Positions 50,598 to 58,894 of a DNA stretch of 64,000 nucleotides are shown here, one piece after another; the stretch's first letter is position 1; the number at the start of each line of letters is the position of its first letter. The stretch is taken from assembly GCF_030269125.1 (NCBI RefSeq), contig NZ_BSSM01000009.1, positions 124,001 to 188,000 on the forward strand, in the 5' to 3' direction. The notes beneath the pieces are model-generated. The model saw nothing but the letters and a program-made list of their open reading frames with translations, was not told where the DNA came from and did no database searches. The position numbers and the translations under genes were made by a program. The DNA comes from Streptomyces hygroscopicus subsp. hygroscopicus (lineage in GTDB: Bacteria > Actinomycetota > Actinomycetes > Streptomycetales > Streptomycetaceae).

Positions 50598-51001
50598 GAG
50601 AAATCCCCCTCCTGCTTGAGGCGTTGCGTATGGGCTATGTCGTGGCGGACCTGGGCTGCGAGGAACTCCTCACCGGGGCGGTAGCCGCTGCTGAGGTAGG
50701 TCCAGGAGGAGGCGGTGACGAGGGTGGTCTCGTCGGTGGCGGGGAGGCCAGCGCGGGCACGGGCGGCGTCGGCCTGGGCGAGACGCCAGGCGCGGCGCGT
50801 GGAACCGTCGTCCGGGTCGATCTTGGTGTGACGAGCATGCCCACCGAACGGCCCTTCTTGACCATCGATGGTCGGTTCGCGACTCTCGGGCAGGCCAGGC
50901 GCGGTAATGGCTCCTCGATGATCATCGTTCCCCGCCCAAGGCTGACCCGAGTTCGCTCCGTGACGACGTCGACGCTCTCCTCGGCGGGCCTGCGCACACA
51001 C
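50594..51001 (-). CDS. hypothetical protein translationally coupled to the RDF-like gene
   Basis: Up to 135 aa; the end is well supported (RRAWRLAQADAARARAGLPA, SSWTYLSSGYRPGEEFLAAQ, VRHDIAHTQRLKQEG) and overlaps the next start by 4 bp. The N-terminus is uncertain: GTG 51001 is the first start inside the element, but roughly the first 50 residues look poorly coding. I do not recognise the family. A perfect GACCATCGATGGTC palindrome (50860-50873) lies within the weak part. Confidence 0.5.
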   Translation of the reverse strand: MCAQARRGERRRRHGANSGQPWAGNDDHRGAITAPGLPESREPTIDGQEGPFGGHARHTKIDPDDGSTRRAWRLAQADAARARAGLPATDETTLVTASSWTYLSSGYRPGEEFLAAQVRHDIAHTQRLKQEGDFS

Positions 51002-51016
51002 TGACCAGGTGCCCCA
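50995..51016. other. candidate right attachment junction (attR)
   Basis: On the minus strand, 47 bp after the PF13625 gene stop, there is ATG GGG CAC CTG. Joined to the conserved ATC GTC CAG TCC codons of XPB, this would read MGHLIVQS, a plausible original XPB start. The element side continues GGTCAGTGTGTGCG. The shared core would be only a few bases, as expected for serine integrases. This reading is inference. Confidence 0.35.
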
Positions 51017-51063
51017 TCCGGCCGCGATCACGGCGGGCCGCGGGCCGCGGTGGTCCGCCCCGG

Positions 51064-53739
51064 TCAGTCCTCGGCGAGTTCCGCGACCCCGGTGATGCGG
51101 TGCAGCGGGTAGGTGCGGACCTCGTCCGCCGTGTGGTCGTAGGCGGTCACGAAGCCGCCCTCCACGCGGATCGGGGCGATGACACGCTGGCTGGCGGCAC
51201 CCTCGGCGTTGACGTAGCCGATCCACAGGGAGTCTCCGGTGAGCACGGCGGCCTGCACGGTGGCCAGGGTGTCTGCGGAGGAGGTGCGGGGCAGCTCACC
51301 GACGGCCGGGTCCGCGCCGGTCTGCTTGCGGGGGGTCGTGGCGGCCAGGTCGCCGGCCCGGATCGCCCGGATCGCGGCCGTGAGGAGCGTGGGGTCGGGC
51401 GGCGGCGGACCGTCGGGCACCGGTTCCGGCGCCGTCCGGGGCGGGGTGCGGTGGGCGTGGGCGCGGGTGATCAGGACATCGCCCTCGGCGGACTCGGCGG
51501 CCGGCGCGAAGCCCATCGCGCGCAGGCCCTCCAGCAGGGCGGCCGGGTCGGACTGGGCGGCCAGCACGGTCGGGGCGAGGCGGCGCAGCCGCAGGGCGGT
51601 GGCGCGCTTGTCGGCGAGGATCTCGTTCAGCAGGGCGTCGTCGTCGCAGCGGACGTAGGCCGAGGCGGCGCCGACCCGCAGATGGCCGTGCCTGCGGGCC
51701 ACGTCGTCGATCAGGTAGGCGAGCGGCTGCGGGACCGGGGTGCGCGAGTGCCGGGCCAGGAAGTCGTGCAGATCGGCGGCGGCCCGCCCGGCGTCCAGGG
51801 CCCGGCGCACCGACGCCGGCGTGAACCGGTACACCGTCGCGCCGCCCTTCGACTCCACGTCCGCGAGCACGCCCAGCATGTCCGCGAGCGGCCGCTCCAG
51901 CGGTCCCGGCGCGACGGCCGTCAGGTCGGCCTGGAGGAGGACGTGGTCGAGGGGCTCGGGGAGGAGCGGGGCGAGGAGACGGGCCGCGGCGGCGGTGGCG
52001 GCGGCCTGTTCGGCGGAGGAGAGGGGGGCAGGGGCGGGAGCGGGGGCGGGGTATGCGGGGGTGGCGGGGGCGGTCGCGCGGTGGTGGACGGGGAGCTTGG
52101 CGCCGGGGCCGGGCGGTTCGGCCGTGTCGGCGGCGCCGGCCGGGCCTGCCGTGCCGGGGCCGCCCGAGCCGTGGGGGCCGCCGGCCGGGGCTGCCGTGCC
52201 GCCGGTGTCCGGCGCGCCGGCCGGGCCCGCCGCCGGGGCGCCCAGCAGTGCCCTGCCGTGGCCGGACAGCGCGCCCCGGCCCGTGACGCCCAGCAGTTCC
52301 GCCTCCGTGAGGGTCCAGCGGGCGAGGCGGGTGCGGAGGTCTTCGGCGGGGGTGTCCTTGCCGGGGCGGGGGGCGCTCGCGGCGCCCCGCAGGGGGCGTT
52401 CCCAGTGGAGGCGGGCCAGGACGGACTCGGGGTCGGGGGCGGTGCCCGCGGGAAGGCCGGCCAGCAGGGCCAGGACCCGGTGCCGTACCTCGGGCGCGGC
52501 CGAGCGGTCGAGGCCGGGGCCGAGCGCGGAGAGGGTGCGGTCCTTCGCGTCCCGGCCGCCGACCAGGCCCGGTGTCCGGGTGGCCGTCAGCCACGAACGG
52601 GCGAGCAGCGCCCAGCGTTCGGCCGGGGGCCGCTCCAGCCACTCGTCGTAGAAGGGGGTGGCGGCGTACCGCTCGTCGGCCTCGCCGTCGGAGGCCAGCA
52701 GACCCGCCGCGTAGGCCAGTTCGATCCAGAACGCGGCGACCGGTTCGGGCACGTCCAGGGCGACGGCGGTCCGCTTGAGATCGCGCACGCTGAGTCCCCC
52801 GGCCCGCAGCACCGCGGGGCCGCCCTCGTCCCAGTCCTTCAGCAGCTCCTCGACGGTGGCGAGCGCGGTGTGCGCCTGTCCGGCCGCCGCCGCGTCCACA
52901 CCCTGTGGACGGTGGGGCGCGGCCGGTTCCACCGCGGGCGGCAGCGGCTCGGGCCGCCGGTGGGCGCGGCCCGCGCGCAGGTGCAGGGCCACCTCGCGGG
53001 GCAGTACGACGGTGCCGGGAGCCGTCGGCAGCAGCAGGCCCCGGTCGAGGAGCCAGCGCAGATGGGCGGCCGGTTCCGGGGTGACCTGCCCGTACGGCGG
53101 CCCCCACACCAGCCGGGACAGCACCTCCAGGGAGCCCTCCGGGGCCCCGGCGAGCAGCTCGGCCATCTTCGCGCGATCGGTGAACAGCGCGGTCAGCGCG
53201 GTCACCGCCGACACCGAGTCATGGGTCGAGGCCAGCCCCGCCGTGGTCACGATCTCCTGGATCCGCCCCGGCGACATGCCCGAGGTGGCCTCGTGCACGG
53301 TCGGCCCGAGCCCGGTCGGCGAGGGGTGCTGAGGGGACGGCGCGAGCAGCTCGCGGGCGGTGCGCACCAGGCGCAGCCGTTCGTCGTCGCCCCACACCAG
53401 CGCCTGTTCGCGCAGGGTGCCGAGGGCGCGGGGGAGCGCGGCGGCCACCGTCTCGTCCCCGGCGTCCCCGGCCATCAGCCCGAGCAGGGTGGCGGCCGAG
53501 GCCGGGTCCGGGGCGACGGCCAGGGCCTCGGCGGTCTGCAGCGCGAAGCGGTCCAGCCGTTCCAGGGCCCGCAGCACCGAGGCCCGGGTGCCGGCCCGGG
53601 TGGCCAGCTGGGTCAGATCGGTGGGGACGGGCGTGACGAGGTCCGGGCGGCTGCGCAGCAGCGCGGCCAGGGAGGCGTCGTCCCTTGAGCGGAGCGCCTC
53701 CGCGAGGGACCGAGGGGCTGGGCTGGCCTCTTGGCTCAT
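51064..53739 (-). CDS. XPB-associated helicase C-terminal-domain protein (PF13625 type)
   Basis: An 891-aa protein that accompanies XPB in actinobacteria. No Walker motif; it is built of winged-helix-like and helicase-C3 parts (LAEALRSRDDASLAALLRSRP at the start; VLLQADLTAVAPGPLERPLADML, then a C-terminal WYL-like YVNAEGAASQRVIAPIRVE). A Pro/Ala/Gly-rich linker of about 75 residues (near residues 480-560) splits it. It probably binds DNA and works with XPB, now separated from it by the integrative element. Confidence 0.85.
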   Translation of the reverse strand: MSQEASPAPRSLAEALRSRDDASLAALLRSRPDLVTPVPTDLTQLATRAGTRASVLRALERLDRFALQTAEALAVAPDPASAATLLGLMAGDAGDETVAAALPRALGTLREQALVWGDDERLRLVRTARELLAPSPQHPSPTGLGPTVHEATSGMSPGRIQEIVTTAGLASTHDSVSAVTALTALFTDRAKMAELLAGAPEGSLEVLSRLVWGPPYGQVTPEPAAHLRWLLDRGLLLPTAPGTVVLPREVALHLRAGRAHRRPEPLPPAVEPAAPHRPQGVDAAAAGQAHTALATVEELLKDWDEGGPAVLRAGGLSVRDLKRTAVALDVPEPVAAFWIELAYAAGLLASDGEADERYAATPFYDEWLERPPAERWALLARSWLTATRTPGLVGGRDAKDRTLSALGPGLDRSAAPEVRHRVLALLAGLPAGTAPDPESVLARLHWERPLRGAASAPRPGKDTPAEDLRTRLARWTLTEAELLGVTGRGALSGHGRALLGAPAAGPAGAPDTGGTAAPAGGPHGSGGPGTAGPAGAADTAEPPGPGAKLPVHHRATAPATPAYPAPAPAPAPLSSAEQAAATAAAARLLAPLLPEPLDHVLLQADLTAVAPGPLERPLADMLGVLADVESKGGATVYRFTPASVRRALDAGRAAADLHDFLARHSRTPVPQPLAYLIDDVARRHGHLRVGAASAYVRCDDDALLNEILADKRATALRLRRLAPTVLAAQSDPAALLEGLRAMGFAPAAESAEGDVLITRAHAHRTPPRTAPEPVPDGPPPPDPTLLTAAIRAIRAGDLAATTPRKQTGADPAVGELPRTSSADTLATVQAAVLTGDSLWIGYVNAEGAASQRVIAPIRVEGGFVTAYDHTADEVRTYPLHRITGVAELAED

Positions 53740-53849
53740 CCGGCCAACGGTAGCGGGTTACCTCCGGTGGTTCAGCCGTCGCGGGCACGGCCCCGCTCTG
53801 CGCTACCGTCCTCACGGGGTTTCAGTCGGCGTCACCCCGGAGGGATTCC

Positions 53850-54932
53850 GTGGGCATCGAAAGCGACAAGGTCGTCTACGAGTACCTGAGCCGTGTCGGG
53901 GACATCGCTTCGCAACGGCAGCTGCCGTCGTCCACCCGCATGCGGCTGGTCTCGGAGCTGCGCAACGAGATCGACCGCGACCGGGCCAGGGCGACGGTGG
54001 ACAGTCCCGCCGCGGTCCGCCGCATCCTGGAGCGGCTCGGTACGCCGGACGAGGTGGTCGAGGCCGCGGGCGGCACCGGGCCCGTGGACGGCGCCGGCCG
54101 CCCGTCCGCCGCCGTACCGGCGCAGCCCGCGCCCCGGGAGCGGGAGGCCGAGGAGCGTCCGAGGGGTCTGCGGCGTGTCGTCCCCCGCCCGCGGCCCACC
54201 GAGCCCCGGTCGGAGCCGTCCGTGCCGCCGCGTGACGTGCCGACGCCGCCGCACACCGCCGCCGCGCACGAGCTGGGCGACCCGGAGGCGCCGCCCGACT
54301 GGTGGCGGCTGGCCGACGGTGCCTTCGGCGGGGCCCGGAACGGCCCCTTCCCGGACACCGACCCGGTGCCGGGCTTCACCGGCGGTGTGGAGATCCCCGA
54401 GCTGCTGCGACGGCCGCCGCACGAGACGGAGAAGGCGCGGAAGGAGGCGGCCGAGGAGCCCGCGGCGGAGCAGGCCGCCCCCGTGCCCGCCCGGCGCTTC
54501 GGCCTGTTCCCGCGCCGTGCCCCCGCGACCGCCCCCGCCGCGGGGGCCGCGGAAGGCGACGCCCCGACCCGCCGCCTGCTGCCGGGTCCCGCCGCCGGCT
54601 GGTCCAACCCGTTCCTGCTGCTGGCCGCCGCCGCGCTGGTGGCCGGGGCCGTGCTCGGGAACTGGTTCGCGCTGCTCGCCGGCTGGGCGATCGCCTACAC
54701 CTCCCGGCGCCTGTCCCCGGCGGAGAGCAGGTGGGCCGTACTGGTGCTGCCCGGCACCGCGGCCGCCGCGGGCCTGGTGTGGCTGTGGGGACGGCAGAGC
54801 GGGCGCTGGGGCGACCCGATCACCCAGGGGCACATGGGCGACGCCCTCTCCCAGACCTGGCCCTGGGTGGTGCGGGGCGCGGCCGTCGCCTCGGCGCTCT
54901 ACCTGGTGTGGCGCTCACAGCGCAAGGGCTGA
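53850..54932 (+). CDS. membrane protein with N-terminal HAAS-like domain
   Basis: A 360-aa protein. The N-terminal helical domain (VVYEYLSRVGDIASQRQLP ... AAVRRILERLGTPDEVVEAA, about 5-75) resembles HAAS signalling domains. A long Pro/Glu/Arg-rich linker follows (about 80-240), then three or four membrane helices (FLLLAAAALVAGAVLGNWFAL, WAVLVLPGTAAAAGLVWLWG, VVRGAAVASALYLVW). GTG 53850 follows GGAGGGATTCC. HAAS proteins usually work with PadR regulators; none is adjacent. Confidence 0.75.
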   Translation: MGIESDKVVYEYLSRVGDIASQRQLPSSTRMRLVSELRNEIDRDRARATVDSPAAVRRILERLGTPDEVVEAAGGTGPVDGAGRPSAAVPAQPAPREREAEERPRGLRRVVPRPRPTEPRSEPSVPPRDVPTPPHTAAAHELGDPEAPPDWWRLADGAFGGARNGPFPDTDPVPGFTGGVEIPELLRRPPHETEKARKEAAEEPAAEQAAPVPARRFGLFPRRAPATAPAAGAAEGDAPTRRLLPGPAAGWSNPFLLLAAAALVAGAVLGNWFALLAGWAIAYTSRRLSPAESRWAVLVLPGTAAAAGLVWLWGRQSGRWGDPITQGHMGDALSQTWPWVVRGAAVASALYLVWRSQRKG

Positions 54933-55054
54933 GCCGGGACGCCGGGCGCGGAGGCCGGCCACCAGGGCGGTTCGAGGCGGCCCGGCACGGAGGACCGGCC
55001 GGTCACGGCCGCGGGGGACGGTGACTGTCGGACCGGCCTGGCACCATGTCCCCC

Positions 55055-55663
55055 ATGGCCTCCCTCACCGTCGGCTTCGACCTCGACATGACCCTCATCG
55101 ACTCCCGGCCGGGTATCCGCGCGTGCTACGTGGCGCTGGCGGAGCGGACGGGGACGTACATCGACGCCGACCTGGCGATCACCCGGCTCGGCCCGCCGCT
55201 GGCGGAGGAGCTGGTGAACTGGTTCCCGGCGGAGCGGGTGGCCGCGGTGGCCGACCTGTACCGGGAGATGTACCCCTCCATAGCCATCGCCGCGACCCCG
55301 GCCATGGAAGGCGCCCGCGAGGCCATGGCGGCGGTGCGCGCGGCCGGCGGGCGGACCATGGTGGTCACCGCGAAGTACGAGCCCAACGCGAAGCTGCACC
55401 TGGCCCACCTGGGCATCGAGCCCGACGTGGTCGTGGGCGACCTGTGGGCCGAGCAGAAGGCGCAGGCGCTGCGCGAATACGGCGCGGGGGTGTACGTCGG
55501 CGACCACACCGGGGACGTGCGCGGTGCGCGTACGGCGGGCGCGCTGTCGGTCGCCGTGGCGACCGGGCCCTGCCCGGCGGACGAACTGCGCGCGGCCGGG
55601 GCGGACGTCGTCCTGGACGACCTGTCCGCCTTCCCGTCGTGGCTGGCCGATTACCGCCCCTGA
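55055..55663 (+). CDS. HAD-superfamily hydrolase (phosphoglycolate phosphatase-like)
   Basis: About 202 aa. Motif I FDLDMTLIDSRPG with both aspartates, the cap domain, motif II MVVTAKYEPNAKLHL, and motif IV VYVGDHTGDVRGARTAG are complete. The short helical cap suggests phosphoglycolate or similar small phosphate esters. Two ATG codons (55046, 55055) are possible starts. Confidence 0.86.
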   Translation: MASLTVGFDLDMTLIDSRPGIRACYVALAERTGTYIDADLAITRLGPPLAEELVNWFPAERVAAVADLYREMYPSIAIAATPAMEGAREAMAAVRAAGGRTMVVTAKYEPNAKLHLAHLGIEPDVVVGDLWAEQKAQALREYGAGVYVGDHTGDVRGARTAGALSVAVATGPCPADELRAAGADVVLDDLSAFPSWLADYRP

Positions 55664-55687
55664 CCGAAGGCCGCCGGGGGCGGGTGG

Positions 55688-55945
55688 CTACCGGGACGCG
55701 GAGGCGGCGCGTGCCTGCCGCCGGGCCGCCGCGATCGACCGCAGCACTCCCGCGCCGGCCACGAGGAAGCCGACGCCCATCAGCATGCACAGTCCGTACA
55801 TGTAGGTGGGAAACGGCTTGGTTCCGAGGAACAAGGGGACCATGGTGACCAGGGTGGCCAGGGCCCCGACGAAGAACACGATGGCACCGGCGCGGATCAG
55901 TCCGTCGCCGGGCCCGGCGGAATTCGCTTGGGTTTTGTCACGCAC
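55688..55945 (-). CDS. small membrane protein, two TM segments
   Basis: About 85 aa from GTG 55945 (MRDKTQANSAGPGDGLIRAG). Two hydrophobic helices (AIVFFVGALATLVTMVPLF and YGLCMLMGVGFLVAGAGVL) are joined by GTKPFPTYM, and the tail is basic (RRQARAASASR). No family recognised beyond a conserved-type actinobacterial membrane protein. Divergent from the cold-shock gene. Confidence 0.7.
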   Translation of the reverse strand: MRDKTQANSAGPGDGLIRAGAIVFFVGALATLVTMVPLFLGTKPFPTYMYGLCMLMGVGFLVAGAGVLRSIAAARRQARAASASR

Positions 55946-56108
55946 CGGACCAGGGTAGTTCCTGCGCGAGAGAACGACCGGGGGACGTCTTGTCACCGGG
56001 TCCAAGACCATTAGCCTTGATGGCGGCGGGTCACGGTCGACCCGCTCTAGTGCTGTCAAGAGCCGTTTCCGAAGCATTTTCCCGACGAGTACGAGGACGA
56101 GGACAGAC

Positions 56109-56492
56109 GTGCCTACCGGCAAGGTCAAGTGGTTCAACAGTGAGAAGGGCTTCGGCTTTCTCTCCCGCGACGACGGCGGTGACGTCTTCGTCCATTCCTC
56201 GGTCCTCCCCGCCGGAGTCGAAGCGCTCAAGCCGGGACAGCGAGTGGAGTTCGGCGTGGTCGCCGGTCAGCGCGGCGATCAGGCGCTGTCGGTGATCGTG
56301 CTCGACCCGACGCCCTCCGTGGCCGCCGCCCAGCGCAAGAAGCCCGACGAGCTGGCCTCGATCGTGCAGGACCTGACGACCCTCCTCGAGAACATCACCC
56401 CGATGCTGGAGAAGGGCCGCTACCCCGAGAAGGCCTCCGGCAAGAAGATCGCCGGCCTGCTCCGCGCGGTCGCCGACCAGCTGGACGTCTGA
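56109..56492 (+). CDS. cold-shock-domain protein with C-terminal extension
   Basis: A 127-aa protein. The cold-shock domain (about 1-67, GKVKWFNSEKGFGFLSRDD, VFVHSSVLPAGVEAL) keeps RNP1 and RNP2. A C-terminal helical extension of about 55 residues follows (LASIVQDLTTLLENITPMLEK ... KIAGLLRAVADQLDV), which single-domain Csp proteins lack. It should bind RNA; the extension may dimerise or bind a partner. Confidence 0.92.
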   Translation: MPTGKVKWFNSEKGFGFLSRDDGGDVFVHSSVLPAGVEALKPGQRVEFGVVAGQRGDQALSVIVLDPTPSVAAAQRKKPDELASIVQDLTTLLENITPMLEKGRYPEKASGKKIAGLLRAVADQLDV

Positions 56493-56517
56493 CCCCGCCC
56501 TCGCGTCCGGGCTCCCG

Positions 56518-57426
56518 TCAGGGAAACGCGAGCGCGTCCGGGCCGAGGGGCGGTACCAGTCCCTCGGCCGCCGCGCGGGTGAGCAGCCCGCGGATCGCCG
56601 CGTACCCGTCCTCGCCGAGGTCGGCCGTGAACTCGTTGACGTACAGACCGATGTGCTGGTCGGCCACGGCGGGGTCCATCTCCTGGGCGTGCGCCAGGAC
56701 ATAGGGCCGGGAGACCTCGGGGTCGTCCCACGCGGCCCGCACCGATGCGCGCACGGACTCGGCGAGCCCCTTCAGCGTCTCGGCGCCCAGCGACCGCTTG
56801 GCCACGATCGCGCCCAGCGGGATCGGCAGCCCGGTCGTCCGCTCCCAGTGCTCGCCCATGTCGGCGAGCTTGTGCAGCCCGTAGTTCTGGTAGGTGAAGC
56901 GGGCCTCGTGGATCACGAGCCCCGCGTCCACCCTGCCGTCCCGCACCGCCGGCATGATCTCGTGGAACGGCATGACCACGATCTCGCCGACGCCGCCCGC
57001 CCGTCGCCCGTCACCACCCCCGACCGAGGGTCCTTCGGGTCCGCCCCCTCCGTTGCCGAGCACGTCCGCGGCCCACAGCCGGAACAGCAGGTAGGCGGTC
57101 GACCTCTCGCTGGGCACCGCGACCGTACGACCCGTCAGGTCGACACCGTCCTCCCGCGTCAGCACCAGCGGGCCGCAGCCCCGGCCGAGCGCGCCGCCGC
57201 ACGGCAGCAGCGCGTACTCGCCGAGCACATAGGGCAGGACGGCGTACGACACCTTCAGCACGTCGAACTCGCCGCGCTCGGCCATGCCGTTGGTGATGTC
57301 GATGTCGGCGAAGGTCACGTCCAGCGCGGGGGCGCCGGGGACGCGGCCGTGCGCGAGGGCGTCGAAGACGAAGGTGTCGTTGGGGCAGGGCGAGTACGCG
57401 ATCTGCAACGGCTGCTCACTGGTCAT
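56518..57426 (-). CDS. mqnD: 1,4-dihydroxy-6-naphthoate synthase
   Basis: A 302-aa MqnA/MqnD-family enzyme (IAYSPCPNDTFVFDALAHGR, DITNGMAERGEFDVLKVSY) acting in the futalosine route to menaquinone, used by Streptomyces in place of MenF-type synthesis. A Gly-rich insertion (near residues 124-148) is specific to this copy. The start overlaps the mqnB stop region by a few bases, so mqnB-mqnD are coupled. Confidence 0.92.
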   Translation of the reverse strand: MTSEQPLQIAYSPCPNDTFVFDALAHGRVPGAPALDVTFADIDITNGMAERGEFDVLKVSYAVLPYVLGEYALLPCGGALGRGCGPLVLTREDGVDLTGRTVAVPSERSTAYLLFRLWAADVLGNGGGGPEGPSVGGGDGRRAGGVGEIVVMPFHEIMPAVRDGRVDAGLVIHEARFTYQNYGLHKLADMGEHWERTTGLPIPLGAIVAKRSLGAETLKGLAESVRASVRAAWDDPEVSRPYVLAHAQEMDPAVADQHIGLYVNEFTADLGEDGYAAIRGLLTRAAAEGLVPPLGPDALAFP

Positions 57427-58291
57427 ACGGTTCCCAACTCTCCAATGCGGGCGCGAGCTTCCCGAAGGCCGCGGTGAGGGCGGCGAGCGCGTCGCCGATG
57501 CGCCAGGCGGCGCGGTCGCGCGGGCCGACCGGGTTGGAGATCGCGCGGATCTCCAGCACCGGGACGCCCTGCGCGTCGGCGGCCTCGGCGACCCCGAAGC
57601 CCTCCATGCCCTCGGCGAGCGCGCGGGGGTGCCGGGCGCGCAGCGCGGCGGCGCGGGCGGCGGTGCCGGTCACGGTGGACACGGTGAGCACCGTGCCCGT
57701 ACGGGCGCCGGTGGCCTCGGCCACGCCTCGTACGAGTGATTCCGGCGGGCGATGGGTGACGGTCCCGAACCCCAGGTCGGTGACCGGGAGGAAGCCGTCG
57801 GCGGTCTCCGCGCCCAGATCGGCCGCGGTGATCGCGTCGGCGACGACGAGCGAGCCGAGCGGCGCCCCGGGCGTGAACCCGCCGCCGATCCCGGCCGAGA
57901 CGATCAGGTCGTAGGGGGCCCCGGCGAGGGCGGCCGCGGTGAGCGCGGCGGCGGTGGAGGCGGCGGCCCGCGCGGGCCCGACCCCGGCGGCGAGCAGATC
58001 GATCACGACGGCGGCACGGGCCGCACCGGCGGCGGCACGGCTCGCACCGGCACCGGCGGCGGCACGGCTCGCACCGGCACCGGCGGTCGTACGCCCCGGA
58101 TCGTCCTCGGCGGTCGTGCGGCCCGGACCGGTGCCGGGGGCCGTACGGCACAGCACCGCGCCCGGCAGTCGCACCTCTTCCCCCTGGTCGGGGAACGCCC
58201 TGGCCACCGCGTCCCGTTCGGCCGGGACGGCGGTGGCCACGAGGATCCGCGCGGACGTCGTGATCAGGCCTTCTTCAGCTTGAAGGACCAC
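57416..58291 (-). CDS. mqnB: futalosine hydrolase
   Basis: A nucleosidase of the MTA/SAH type that splits futalosine to dehypoxanthinyl futalosine in menaquinone synthesis. Core segments: ILVATAVPAERDAVARAF, YDLIVSAGIGGGFTPG, VADAITAADLGAE and the catalytic EGMEGFGVAEAA. A Gly/Ala/Ser/Arg repeat tract (about 20-30 residues, near residues 60-95) expands the N-terminal half. Start uncertain: GTG 58291 overlaps the upstream gene by 28 bp; GTG 58240 is the alternative. Confidence 0.88.
   Translation of the reverse strand: MVLQAEEGLITTSARILVATAVPAERDAVARAFPDQGEEVRLPGAVLCRTAPGTGPGRTTAEDDPGRTTAGAGASRAAAGAGASRAAAGAARAAVVIDLLAAGVGPARAAASTAAALTAAALAGAPYDLIVSAGIGGGFTPGAPLGSLVVADAITAADLGAETADGFLPVTDLGFGTVTHRPPESLVRGVAEATGARTGTVLTVSTVTGTAARAAALRARHPRALAEGMEGFGVAEAADAQGVPVLEIRAISNPVGPRDRAAWRIGDALAALTAAFGKLAPALESWEPYDQ
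58028..58081. repeat. 27-bp perfect tandem repeat within mqnB
   Basis: Unit beginning GGCGGCGGCACGGCTCGCAC, two perfect copies (58028-58054 and 58055-58081), flanked by degenerate copies. It encodes GASRAAAGA repeats on the minus strand. In frame (27 = 9 codons). Confidence 0.9.
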
Positions 58292-58737
58292 ACGCCCTTG
58301 GTCGGGTTGGAGCCCATCTGGATCACCAGGGTGTTGGTGTCGCCGCCGGTGCCGTACTGCGCGTTGAAGAACGCGTTGCCCGGCAGCGTGCGGTACGTCT
58401 CCTTGCTGAGGCTGGTGAACGGGCGGCCGTTGACCAGCACCGCCCAGCCGGCGTCCGCGATCTTCGGGTCGACGCCGATGCGGATGGTCGAGTCCTCGCC
58501 GACCGAGATCGACTTCGCGGCGCCGGTCTTCTTGGCGCAGGCGGTCAGCGCCTTGGCGTCGAGCGCCTTGCCGTCGTTGTAGCAGACCGCCTCGGAGTGG
58601 ACCGAGTCCCGGCCGACGGTGATCGTCGCGGTGGGCGTCGGCTTGTCGCAGGCCGACAGGACGAGCAGTCCGGCGGTAACGGCGCCGGCGGCGGCGACGG
58701 CGCGGCGGCGTCGCACAACGGATTGCAGCGTGGTCAT
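58264..58737 (-). CDS. DUF2771-type lipoprotein
   Basis: A 157-aa lipoprotein. Signal MTTLQSVVRRRRAVAAAGAV with lipobox LVLSAC, then a small beta-rich domain (ATITVGRDSVHSEAVCYNDG, STIRIGVDPKIADAGWAVLV, TNTLVIQMGSNPTKGVW) as in DUF2771 proteins. One Cys pair is present in the mature part (VCYNDG ... LTACAKK). Anchored outside the membrane; function unknown. Upstream of mqnB on the same strand. Confidence 0.85.
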   Translation of the reverse strand: MTTLQSVVRRRRAVAAAGAVTAGLLVLSACDKPTPTATITVGRDSVHSEAVCYNDGKALDAKALTACAKKTGAAKSISVGEDSTIRIGVDPKIADAGWAVLVNGRPFTSLSKETYRTLPGNAFFNAQYGTGGDTNTLVIQMGSNPTKGVWSFKLKKA

Positions 58738-58894
58738 GGCCGAAGGCTATCGGTCGCCCGGAGTCGTCCGCCCACGCGGGGTGCGGCGTGCCCGGTTCGT
58801 TACGCCAGTCGTGTCCGCGACAACCCGGCCGTGTCCGGTTCGTCACGCGACCTGCCCCTTTACGACACCGCCCCGTCAGGTCGACCGGGTCCCG

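Larger units (their letters stand above)
47891..51013. mobile_element. small integrative element with serine integrase, inserted at the XPB 5' end
   Basis: About 3.1 kb between XPB (46244-47890) and the PF13625 protein (51064-53739), genes that are adjacent in other actinobacteria (in Mycobacterium tuberculosis, Rv0861c and Rv0862c, from memory). Contents: large serine recombinase with its own terminator, a 57-aa zinc-ribbon protein, an unassigned stretch, then a minus-strand pair whose second member resembles Gp3-like directionality factors. No transfer, replication or structural genes are seen, so it is either a remnant or a minimal element that depends on a helper. The boundaries are estimates. 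Confidence 0.7.
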
